Origin: Uranotaenia lowii
Lineage: Eukaryota > Arthropoda > Insecta > Diptera > Culicidae
Direction of reading: 5' to 3'
Length of the DNA stretch: 64,000 nt
Assembly (NCBI RefSeq): GCF_029784155.1
Contig: NC_073692.1
Location: 272,129,827-272,193,826 of the forward strand
Below, piece after piece: positions 10,227 through 19,566 of the stretch (position 1 is its first letter; the number at the start of each line of letters is the position of its first letter). A program made the position numbers and the translations under genes. The notes beneath the pieces are model-generated. The model saw nothing but the letters and a program-made list of their open reading frames with translations, ran no database searches and had not been told where the DNA came from.

Positions 10227-10489
10227 AATAATGAATTATCCTAAAAAAGAACATATGCTAGTGAGGAAGATCTGAAGAAACACCAGATACAAAATTGTAC
10301 GGTGATGGACATAATCGGGAGTTAGACAAACAAGTCTTACAGAATTTGATAAAATAATGCTAACAAAATTATCCATAGGATAAACTGTCCCTCCCACTTC
10401 TAAAAAGCGTATGGGGAGAAGTAAGGACCCGAATGGTCCTGTAGAATCATCACAATAAAAATCTCATGAAATATCCACAATAAAGGGTA

Positions 10490-10652
10490 TTTGGTGAAAG
10501 GAATCAGAGAGTAGAAATCGAATTACGCCATCTGACGTTTGAAATTCAAGATGGTGGCTTTCGAAGTCTACGTCGCTTGAACTGTCCTCGCATAAGGAAA
10601 TCTCAGTAGGCCAGGGTACTGAGATTCTGAGATAAACGGAGAATCATCGTCA
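10490..10652 (+). repeat. Left member of a 160-bp direct repeat flanking a Tc1/mariner relic
   Basis: The segment, with AAGATGGTGGCTTTCGAAGT and ATAAACGGAGAATCAT, recurs in the same orientation at 11428-11592 with about 80-85% identity by eye. The two copies bracket the transposase relic at 10655-11400. Origin unclear. Confidence 0.75.
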
Positions 10653-10654
10653 CT

Positions 10655-11400
10655 AGACCGAAGGATTCATCTGCGCGAAGGAAAACGATCTTATCGGGTC
10701 AGTAAGCAACCAAACCGGACATTGAAGCAGAATGTTGAAGCTGAAAGACGTGCCTGGAAGTTATACAACAAGATTCCAACGAAGTACGACGGATGCATCC
10801 TCATGGATGACGAAACGTACGTGAAGATGGATTTTGGGTGGCTTCCTGGCTAAAAATTTTACTAAGTCACTGGTCGGGGTGATGTTCCCACCAAGTTCGA
10901 ATTCGTTTTTGCCGATAAGTTGGCAAAAAGTGTTTGATCTAGCAAGGTATTTGCAGCTGCGGACGAAAAACTCCGGTTTTTTAGATAAATAAGACCATGG
11001 ACTCCGCATTGTAAAAGAAGGAGTGCTTGAAAAACGTTTTTTTTCATACATTAGATCTCACAAAGGACCAGTAAAGTTTTCAACAGATCTGGCAGGCTGC
11101 CACTACAGCAAAGAGGTACTACAGTTATATCGAGACAACGGGTGGATTTTGTCGAAAAGGACATCAACCCACCCAACTGCCTTCAATTCCGCCCTGTCGA
11201 AAAAAATTGGGCAATTGTCAAGCAGAGAATGAAGAAAAATGGTAGGACGACTCGGGATGCAACAGAGATGAAGAGATTGGAACAAAATGGCCGCTGAGGT
11301 CAGCGAACAGGTTGTCCAAACTATGATGAGTGGTACTCGACGAAAAGTTCGAAATCTCATCAAAACAACATTGGAATAATTTTTTTTAAATTTTTCCTTT
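10655..11400 (+). pseudogene. Tc1/mariner transposase pseudogene, copy 1
   Basis: Fragments match the catalytic half of a mosquito-type Tc1/mariner (IS630) transposase: MDDETYVKMDF with the first catalytic Asp (about 10804), a KFEFVFADKLAK region, then CHYSKE and a VDFVEKDINPPNC-type block leading to an EKNWAIVK segment. Several in-frame stops (for example in the LPG-stop-KFY stretch) and frameshifts kill the gene. The same protein is encoded with fewer lesions at 59380-60180. No clear terminal inverted repeats were seen around this copy. Confidence 0.8.
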
Positions 11401-11427
11401 AAAGTACAATAAAAATCCATGCTTTAT

Positions 11428-11592
11428 TAGGTGAAAGGCATTTATGAGTAGAAGTCGAATTTCGCTATTTGACGTCATCTTGAAATCCAAGATGGTGGCT
11501 TTCGAAGTCAATGTCGCTAGAACTGTTCTCGCATAAGGAAAGCTCAGTAGACCAGGGTCACAGATAAACGGAGAATCATTGTCAATCACACA
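11428..11592 (+). repeat. Right member of the 160-bp direct repeat
   Basis: Second copy of the 10490-10652 sequence, same orientation, beginning GGTGAAAGGC and ending GAGAATCATTGTCA. Confidence 0.75.
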
Positions 11593-11889
11593 AATTGTGC
11601 AGCCAATGATTGAATTTGCGGTAAGTTGTAGAAATTTGTTAGGGGAAATGAGAAGGTTTGAGTTAAAATGAGAGAAACCTGTGCTCAGAGAGAATGAAAA
11701 TGTGCTGAAAGTTGCAAATTGTTGCAATTTGTGAAGCAGTTGTGGAATTTTGATCATTATAATTTCAAATGCAAAGAATTCGCTAACCACTGCAATGTCT
11801 CGCAGTAGGCCCATGGGTTGATCAGAACCTGGCATCGTTACACGATTTGTCTATGTATCGTGTGACCAACATCTTTAAAATATGTGCTC

Positions 11890-12108
11890 GTGAATCTCGT
11901 TTTTAAGCTTTTTTTCCTCAGATTTAAGCTTTTTTTGCCTTAAGAGCATCGAAGATGAACCCGAGCAGACTTTTATGGCAAAATTATACCTAATTTTGCT
12001 ATCATGCCTTGAAAGTAAAATGAGGTATCATTTTGCCCGAATAAAGGTGGTACAATGCCAAAATTTGGGTCTCACTTTTCATATACCGATACCGCAATTA
12101 TACCAACT
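11890..12108 (+). mobile_element. Left end of an inverted-repeat element split by the RTE LINE
   Basis: Contains AAGCTTTTTTTCCTCAGATT and CCCGAGCAGACTTTTATGGC. The same blocks appear in complement at 21580-21780 (CAAAGTCTGCTCGGGAAAGC, TTAAATCTGAGGAAAAAAGC) and, more weakly, near 17555-17580 (AAAGTCTGCTCGAAAAGGCT). The simplest reading is a non-autonomous element at about 11890-17590 into which the RTE element inserted. Confidence 0.5.
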
Positions 12109-12410
12109 GTAGGTTTGGCTGGTAAACGGTGGATAATGTGCAACACGAGACCCCATAGTGGTCATATCACCTCTTATTCACAACTCCTATCTCTACCTCC
12201 CCGCGGTGCCGGCTGGGGTGCGAGTAACCTAAGCGGAGAGCGGGTACCCAACCCCGGTGGATGCTTTGGTCGCATGCAGACTGAGAAGGTGGCCGCACGC
12301 GTCTGTTCCCCAGGTCAGGGGCGGCGTGCAACAACAACCGAGCGTCTGTTCTCCAGGTCAGGGGCGGCTTAAACAGCGTCTGTCTTGCAGCAAGCGGCTG
12401 AATTTATGAA
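12109..12410 (+). other. RTE LINE 5' end and 5' UTR with a tandem duplication
   Basis: The RTE element appears to start just after GTAGGTTT (12109-12116), a sequence repeated after the 3' tail at 16918-16925 and likely part of a diverged target duplication. The leader contains a 27-bp unit (GCGTCTGTTCCCCAGGTCAG and onward) at 12299-12325, repeated with one change at 12342-12368. An open frame at 12055-12372 crosses the presumed element edge and is not a believable gene. Confidence 0.6.
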
Positions 12411-13375
12411 ATGCGGCTCCCGCCAGCTAAGTCCAAGATGGCAGCCCCATCGCGGGATAGGGACTTTAGGCTAACAACCTACTGCTCCCGATCTGAAATT
12501 GTTACGGAATCCGAAAGAAATGACCGACCTGGAACTTTGGCGACGACTTTTAGCATGAAAACACGGACACGAATTGGAACTTGGAATGTTTTAACCCTTG
12601 CCCAACAAGGCAAACTGGAACAACTTGCTAGAGAAGCTAGCCGCCTCAAGCTTGAAATTCTGGGACTGAGCGAAGTCCGTTGGCCTAATACTGGAGAACA
12701 CAAGACACAATCAGGGCAAGTCCTGCTTTACTCTGGCATACGAGGAGAACATGCTACTCGGGAACGAGGAGTTGGTTTCCTGTTAAGCCCGCAGGCCTAC
12801 GCGGCCCTCATTAGATGGGAACCTATAAACGAAAGAATAATCGTAGCCAGATTTAGAACACGGGTTAGAAACCTTACAATGGTCCAGTGTTATGCGCCAA
12901 CTGACGTTGCCGACTTGCAGGAGAAAGAGCAGTTTTACAGTCAACTGAACAGCGTGGTTGAGAGAATTCCGAAGGGTGACATTCAAATCCATTTGGGCGA
13001 CTTCAACGCAAAAATTGGCTCCGACAATCAGGACCTTGAGCGCATCATGGGGCGCCATGGCCTAGGACAGATGAGCGAAAACGGAGAGCTGTTTGTAGAA
13101 TTTTGTGGCAACAACAACATGGTGATCGGTGGATCGCTCTTCCCCCATCGACCAGCACATAAGGTCACTTGGGTATCCCGAGATGGCCGAACAGAAAATC
13201 AAATTGACCACATCTGCATCAGCCGAAAATGGAGAAGGAGCCTTCTTGATGTCCGCAACAAGCGAAGCGCAGACATTGCATCTGACCATCACCTCGTCCT
13301 TGGCGAGATACGACTGAGAGTTGCACGTGTCCAACGGCGCGAGGAGAAAGTCGGGTGTCGATACGACGTCCGCCG
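12411..13375 (+). pseudogene. RTE-like LINE: apurinic endonuclease domain (5' half of the ORF)
   Basis: The open frame encodes an AP-type endonuclease of a single-ORF LINE: TWNVLTLAQQGKLEQL, then LGLSEVRW with the catalytic Glu, MVQCYAPT, HLGDFNAKIG, VTWVSRDGRTENQIDHICIS and ASDHHLVLGE, in the normal order. The WNV and TENQIDHI signatures fit the RTE group. All catalytic residues of the endonuclease look present. The frame is cut at codon CGC (13371-13373) by the palindromic element 13376-14753, which supplies a stop codon ten bases inside it. The protein picks up in the same frame after that element. Confidence 0.85.
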
Positions 13376-14753
13376 CACACAGGGGTAAAACATGAAAAAG
13401 ACGATCAAAACTGTTTTCTGCCGAAACTGTTCGTTTTAGACCTATAGTGTCTTCGAGACAAATGACCAGCATTACAAGGGCTAAAAAGTAAGTTTTTTGA
13501 AAAATTGATTAATCCACCTAGTAGTGAGTTTGAAAAACTAACTTTTTTAATATCCATTTTAGAGCTGTATTGTCTGAGAAAAGTTTTTAGCTTGTACCAA
13601 TTCTAGCAACTTTGCTAAAGAAGTCATAGCTGTAACATTAATCGTTTCAAAGTTATGACAATTTTTAGAAAAATAACACCAATTTTCAGTTTTTTCAACA
13701 TAACTTTTTTGCGCGTGATTTTCCATATAAAGTATGTTCTAGAGAGTTTTGAAGACAGAAAAGTTGTACACTTTTGCTGAACATATTGTATAGAAATTTT
13801 GAAGTTTAAACGAGATATCTTAAAAATACCTAACAAAAATAGTCATTTTGAACTGGTTATATCTCCTGAGTTCGGACGAGTTCGGTTACATATTTTACAG
13901 TTTTGCAATCAGAAAAGTATCGCCTTTCAAACAATGTACAATTCAAAGTGGCCAATTGTGACCTTCATAGTGTAAATGTCAATAGAAGTGAGCCGAAAGT
14001 GAAGTTTTTATACTAATTTGAGCCCATCTACCATCTCAAGTCCAAGTGGTTCAAGTAGGCCTACTGTTAGGAATCCTACATGTTGCAGCCAAATAGTAAA
14101 AGTTATGAAGAAATTAGTATAAAAACTTCACTTTCGGCTCACTTCTATTGACATTACACTATGAAGGTCACAATTGGCCACTTTGAATTGTACATTGTTT
14201 GAAAGGCGATACTTTTCTGATTGCAAAACTGTAAAATATGTAACCGAACTCGTCCGAACTCAGAAGATATAACCAGTTCAAAATGACTATTTTTGTTAAG
14301 TATTTTTAAGATATCTCGTTTAAACTCTAAAATTTCTATACAATATGTTCAACAAAAGTGTACAACTTTTCTGTCTTCAAAACTCTCTAGAACATATTTT
14401 ATATGGAAAATCACGCGCAAAAAAGTTATGTTGAAAAAACTGAAAATTGGTGTTATTTTTCTAAAAATTGTCATAACTTTGAAACGATTAATGTTACAGC
14501 TATGACTTCTTTAGCAAAGTTGCTAGAATTGGTACAAGCTAAAAACTTTTCTCAGACAATACAGCTCTAAAATGGATATTAAAAAAGTTAGTTTTTCAAA
14601 CTCACTACTAGGTGGATTAATCAATTTTTAAAAAAACTTACTTTTTAGCCCTTGTAATGCTGGTCATTTGTCTCGAAGACACTATAGGTCTAAAACGAAC
14701 AGTTTCGGCAGAAAACAGTTTTGATCGCCTTTTTCATGTTTTACCCCTGTGTG
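13376..14753. mobile_element. 1378-bp palindromic (foldback) element with Transib-like ends
   Basis: The two halves are inverted repeats of about 670 bp. The left end CACACAGGGGTAAAACATG (13376) is the exact complement of the right end (finishing 14753), and the arms stay nearly identical through to a non-palindromic centre of about 50 bp near 14040-14100. It is flanked by CGCCG (13371-13375 and 14754-14758). Comparison with the uninterrupted RTE relative at 61130-61150 (minus strand) shows the original site had one CGCCG, so this is a true 5-bp target duplication. CAC-type ends with 5-bp GC-rich duplications are known for Transib transposons. A shift of the boundary by one or two bases would give a 3-bp or 1-bp duplication instead. 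No transposase is encoded. Confidence 0.85.
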
Positions 14754-15566
14754 CGCCGGTTGGAGAATCCAGAGGTGAAAAGGGCATACGTTGAACAGCT
14801 AGAATCCCGAGCCTCGGAGCTGCCGACAGACGGAACAGTCGAAGAACAGTGGTGTGGAATCAAGAATGCCTTTATCACGACGAGCCATGGTACTCTCGGT
14901 AAAGTTTGTGGAAGAAGGAGTGAATGGATGTCGGATGAAACTTGGAGGATGGTCGATGATCGGAGAAAGGCGAAAGTCGGAATTGAGCAGGCATGTACCG
15001 GGTCAGCCAAAGCAGCCGCCCGCTTACGATATGCGGAGCTGGAAAAGGCAGTTAAACGAGCTTGTAGACGAGACAAGAGAGCCTGGACAAACTCCCTAGC
15101 CGAAGAGGGAGAAAGAGCCGCCGCCAATGGAGATATCCGATTACTTTATGACATTTCTCGCCGCCTCAGTGGTGCAAGGACTAATGCAAGAATGCCGCTA
15201 AAAGACCGAGCAGGTCAGTTATTGACCGATCGAACAGATCAGCTCAAACGATGGACTGAGCACTTCGAACAACTCTTCCGAGTCACGAATAGCGATGGCC
15301 AACAGAATCTGCAGCTCGAAGCGCCAACAGTAAGTCGCATAAATGGCGTCAACTCGGAAGCGCCTTCGCTGGCTGAAATAGAAGCGGCAATCAAAAACAT
15401 GAAATCCAACAAAGCACCTGGGATCGATTGCATCCCTGCTGAAATGCTGAAAGCCGACCCTGTCCTATCAGCACAAATGTTGCACCGTCTTTTCGCTGAC
15501 ATCTGGGATACTGCAACATTCCCGGCCGACTGGATGCAGGGTATCCTCGTAAAGGTCCCGAAGTAA
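14754..15566 (+). pseudogene. RTE-like LINE: linker and start of reverse transcriptase, ending in a nonsense codon
   Basis: After the palindromic insertion the ORF resumes in the original frame (RRLENPEV...). It encodes a basic linker with coiled-coil character, then an SLAEIEAAIKNMKSNKAPGI-type block and DCIPAEMLKADP, the start of the RT fingers. A TAA at 15564-15566 interrupts it at a position where a Lys codon (AAA) is expected in the phrase before GDLTECGNWRGITL. The frame continues unchanged after the stop, so a single base change explains the break. Confidence 0.85.
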
Positions 15567-16901
15567 GGAGACCTGACAGAGTGCGGTAACTGGCGAGGCA
15601 TAACGTTGATCTGTACAACCCTCAAAGTACTCTGCAAAGTGATTCTGAACAGGATCCAGGAGAAAATAGACGCTACACTCCGACGGCAACAAGCTGGATT
15701 CCGATCTCGACGATCATGTGTGGACCACATCACAACGCTACGAATCATACTGGAACAAATCAACGAATTCCAGGACTCTCTTCTGCTGGTGTTCGTTGAT
15801 TTCGAAAAAGCATTCGACCGACTTAACCATGAAAACATCTGGGCGGCTCTAAGGCGACGAGGGGTCCCAGAGAAACTAGTCCATCTCATCGAAGCACAGT
15901 ATGAGGCATTTTCGTGCAAGGTCTTGCACGACGGTGTCTTGTCCGAACCAATCCCGGTAACTGCTGGAGTGAGACAAGGATGTATTCTATCACCGCTACT
16001 TTTTCTAATCGTAATGGATGAGATTCTGATTGGATCGATTGACTGTGCACCGAACCGAGGATTGCCGTGGAATCCTTCAACAATGGAGCAACTGAACGAC
16101 CTTGACCTGGCTGACGATATTGTTTTGCTCGCCCAAACACAACCAGATATGCAGAGCAAACTCGACGACCTCACCGAAAGTTCCAAGGCAGCAGGTCTCA
16201 AAGTCAATGTCGGAAAGACCAAGTCGATGGAGATCAACACAGGAAATCCCTCCAGTTTCATGGTAGCTGGGCAACAAGTTGAGAAAGTGGATTGCTTCCA
16301 GTATCTTGGTAGCCAGATTACGCCTGATGGTGGTACCAGAAAAGACATCGAAACACGGATCAGAAAGGCCCGATTTGCGTTTGCGAGTCTCCGAAACATC
16401 TGGCGGTCACGCCAGATCTCTCTACGAACAAAAATCCGAATCTTCAACTCAAACGTCAAATCCGTATTGCTGTACGGGTGCGAAACTTGGTGCACATATG
16501 CGGTAACGACGCGAAAACTGCAAGTATTTGTAAACCGCTGCCTGCGGAGTATCACCCGCGCTTGGTGGCCTGGCAACTGGATCTCGAATGAGGAACTACA
16601 TCGCCGGTGTCATCAAAAGGCGCTAGAAATCGAGATTCGGGAACGTAAGTGGAGATGGATTGGGCACACGCTGCGAAGAGATGAAAACGAGATTTGCAGA
16701 GAGGCGCTAGATTGGAATCCAGAAGGTCATCGAAGAAGAGGCAGACCCAGAAATTCGTGGCGGCGAAGCCTAGCCGCTGAAATCCGAACTGTCGACGAGA
16801 ATCTTGACTGGGACCAGGTGAAGACGCTGGCTCCGGATCGTCAACAGTGGAGGTCTTTTACCACGGCCCTATGCACCGGAGGATCGGCGCGGGATCATTA
16901 A
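15567..16901 (+). pseudogene. RTE-like LINE: reverse transcriptase palm to C-terminus
   Basis: In the same frame as the preceding part, the sequence encodes the RT core: NWRGITLICTTLKV, QAGFRSRRSCVDHI, VFVDFEKAFDRLNH (first catalytic Asp), AGVRQGCILSPLLF, and LADDIVLLAQ, whose Asp pair at 16113-16118 is the catalytic pair. It then carries the thumb and a C-terminal RKWRWIGHTLRR...GRPRNSW block typical of RTE-like and related LINEs. There is no RNase H. The ORF ends at 16901 and is followed at once by the 3' TAAG tail, the short or absent 3' UTR expected of RTE elements. Only two lesions in the whole element were seen: the palindromic insertion and one nonsense codon. It was therefore intact fairly recently. 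Confidence 0.85.
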
Positions 16902-16920
16902 GTAAGTAAGTAAGTAAGTA
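16898..16920 (+). repeat. (TAAG)n microsatellite tail of the RTE LINE
   Basis: About five TAAG repeats directly after the ORF stop, the simple-repeat 3' tail typical of RTE elements. GTAGGTTT follows, echoing 12109-12116 at the 5' end. Confidence 0.85.
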
Positions 16921-16925
16921 GGTTT

Positions 16926-17590
16926 CACTGAAACCTTAATTATACCTCGTTTAGGCAACGTTTCAAAACCAGTTCCGATGGCATAATGATGCCACTTTTA
17001 GGTATAACCCACTGCCAAATTTTGGCATCTTTCTGCCCTCAAAAATATCATGAAAAAAAAGCAGGCTAAACGAGGTATCATTAAGCTTTCAATAATATCA
17101 AAACTAGTCGTATCTGTACTATTCTTATATGAAATATTGGGATCAAATTTTGTTATTGTTCCTTTTTTATTCGAATGAAATAATGCCAGATTTTGCTAAC
17201 AAGACATGATAGCAAAAATTTGTATTGTTTGGCCTGTTTGCTCACGATTGACCTATTTTTTTGAGTACCGTAATCAAATCCAACTGGTAAATCGGCACTT
17301 TATTTGCGGACAAAAAACATGAACTCCAACGCATGCACATAGAAAGCAAAATGTGTTATCCCAAAATAGTCGTTGCCTATCCAAAGGCGTTTTAAATTTG
17401 TTCGTATTGAAAGAACAAAATTTGTTCTAGAGAAACAAGAGTTCTAGAGAAGCAAATTATTCAAAAACTCCAATAAAATTACAAAACAATATTTTTGGCA
17501 GGAAAAAATATCTTATTTTGGTCACAGTTTGTTTTTGTTTATGATATCAAAGTCTGCTCGAAAAGGCTCAATGTAATGCAAAACATTTTA
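16926..17590 (+). mobile_element. Right part of the inverted-repeat element that received the RTE insertion
   Basis: Non-coding, with GGTATCATT/GGTATAA-type blocks also found left of the RTE, and an end near 17580 containing AAAGTCTGCTCG. That motif is the complement of the CGAGCAGACTTTT block at about 11970. Ends are not sharply defined. Confidence 0.45.
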
Positions 17591-18854
17591 AGGGATGAGC
17601 TAGCTAAAAAGAGAAAATCTTTATAACAAAGAAATAAAAAAAGCCGGAATACGTTGTTTACTTATTCTTAAGAGTTAAGTTTTATAGATGCAACACAAGA
17701 AAAAATATCGCATCAATCAAAACAAAATTGCTTTCATGGTTGATTAAATGTTTTAATTGCCAAACAGATCTAAATTCTTCATTAAATTCTATTGAATGGC
17801 GAATTGAATAGAGATAATGAGTAAAAATTAAAGCGGTACGAAGACAGTACCACAAAATATTACTGCAAATAGATTGGATTTAACGTTCAGAATTGAAAGT
17901 TGCAAAAATGCAAAATATTGTCTGAAAAGCCACCATCTCCACTTACCCCGTTGTTCCTTAACACTAACGCCTTCATGCAGATAACGAAATGATGAAGGCT
18001 GACAAGAACATAATTTGTTACCTCATACACATTCTACGCGTTGTATATGCAAAGGCGTTTATAATTTTCAATAGATCATACTGCAAAATTTGATATTGGA
18101 GTTTTGAGCAATGTAAGTATCAGTCTGGGTTTTGTTTAAGGCTTCAATTCGCTTTGCAGTTGGCAAAGAATCCATTCCATTCGATTTTATAGTATTCCAA
18201 ATTACAGTAATTACAAAATAAAATTCTCTCTTTTTCCTGATGAACTGTTTTAAGTGTTATTTTAAAAAAAAAACATAAAGGGCTCGTATGACCTATTTGA
18301 GAACAAAATTCAAAATACATTATGACTTGACATTTTCAAATGATTGAAAAAAAATGGTTTTGTTATAAGAGGCGTTTTTAACCAATTATTCGTTATTCGC
18401 GATACTTATAGTTTGAAGATGAAAATTCCTTTCTTTTAATATGTTGATCTAAATGCACCATTTGGTGATTGGCAGTTTTACAACTATGTATATTTATTTG
18501 ACGTATTAACGTGCGAAATAGAAACACACTATACTCCAGATACAAAATTGTCTTTTAAAAAATTTAGGTGCATTGAATTGTTTAATAAATTAGCTAGACT
18601 TTTCCATCAGGCTAAACGCCTGAATTTATACAAAAGGAATATCGATTTTGTCAAGAGTCAAGAGGAAACATTCTGATGAAGATAATCACCCTTGCACAGG
18701 AAACACAAAGAATGAGGAAAGCAAAGTTTGCTGAAGAACTAGTCTATGCAAAGGCATTAAATATGCGTTTTAAGAAATAGATCAAATAACAGATAATTCT
18801 ATGAGATGAAAAAGAACACATTAATACGAATAATAATGACTTGTTGTTTTACAG
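17591..18854. other. AT-rich stretch, no gene seen
   Basis: No ORF with recognisable motifs. Possible intergenic or intronic sequence upstream of the candidate exon at 18855. Confidence 0.5.
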
Positions 18855-18972
18855 AAGGATTCCAGCATTGGCCGCAGTATCTGCCAACAAATCCATGCCC
18901 CCGAAATTCCGAGCAAACCGAACGTTTGCCTTTATCTTTGTGGACAAGCGTTACGATGTGATTCGACAGTAA
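18855..18972 (+). pseudogene. Possible serpin C-terminal exon or fragment
   Basis: An open 38-codon stretch follows a clean splice-acceptor-like TTGTTGTTTTACAG. The translation ANKSMPPKFRANRTFAFIFV followed by DKRYDVI resembles the C-terminal end of serpins (hinge-proximal small residues, then P-x-F-x-A-x-R-x-F-x-F-x-I-x-D). The usual LF-x-GR ending is replaced by IRQ and a stop, so it is either a diverged last exon or a relic. No upstream serpin exon was found in the window. The resemblance is by eye only. Confidence 0.35.
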
Positions 18973-19159
18973 CAGTTTTTATCATTGTTCACTTTCACTA
19001 ACGCTAACTTCGGTATGGATTAATGCGTTCCATTCGATCGAAAGCCAGCTTCGATTTATTCCCCTTAGGAAGATCCGATTTTCTTAAAACATTAACATGA
19101 GGAAGCCCCATTTGGAGCATTGTGTGGGCGACGAAATAAATTTATGCGATTCTGATATT

Positions 19160-19566
19160 CTACCAAATGGCCGGAAAAAGATGGTAGTTTAAGTGGTCGA
19201 GCGAGCTTCTCAAAAATGTTCTTGATAGCGACTTTACTTGACCAGGACAATCGAAAATAAAATACCTTTCAGGCGAGCAGCTTCTCAACTGTTTAAAAAG
19301 CCATCCGAAGTTTGTCTCCAAGAGTTCCATGCAGTGAATGAGGGCTCCATTGGGATCGAAATCGCACTTTTCCATCACGTCCTGAACAATGATGAATTGC
19401 ATTGTGTCCACACCCGCTTCGTATTCCATGTTGTCATTAACCGGATCCAAGTTAACCAAGATTATCTTCCGTTCCAACTTTTCTAGAAACGTTTTCATCT
19501 TGCTACAGTAGCTGGTTTTGCCGGACCCCGGAGAACCTATCACTGGCTGCCCGAAGAGAGGATTTT
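19160..19566 (-). pseudogene. GPN-loop GTPase (GPN2-like) pseudogene fragment
   Basis: On the minus strand the translation gives LFGQPVIGSPGSGKTSYC, a P-loop (GSPGSGKT). It then gives VNLDPVNDN with the following GPN2-type region, FDPNGALIHCMELLETN (the Gly-Pro-Asn loop, here D-P-N), and YFIFDCPGQV, the G3 region. These are the N-terminal blocks of the GPN2 branch of GPN-loop GTPases, which help assemble and import RNA polymerase II. The gene is broken. There is a stop just before LFGQ and no ATG. About 20 bases are missing after CPGQV, which shifts the frame; VAIKNIFEKLA reads in another frame before NYHL returns to the first. The C-terminal half is absent and no introns are visible, so a truncated processed copy is likely. 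The GPN loop itself reads DPN rather than GPN. Confidence 0.75.

Noticed and set aside
12055..12372. 105-codon plus-strand ORF before the RTE endonuclease
   Set aside because: It straddles the presumed element edge and 5' UTR, including the 27-bp tandem duplication, and has no motif.
13062..13472. 136-codon minus-strand ORF
   Set aside because: Antisense to the endonuclease and crossing into the palindromic element. No motifs.
14293..14505. 70-codon ORF, nearly identical to one at 13624-13836 on the other strand
   Set aside because: They are the two arms of the same palindrome read in opposite directions. AT-rich low-complexity protein, not a conserved gene.
15239..16576. 445-codon open frame on the minus strand
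   Set aside because: It is antisense to the RTE reverse transcriptase, whose plus-strand frame has all RT motifs. The minus frame has no recognisable domain.
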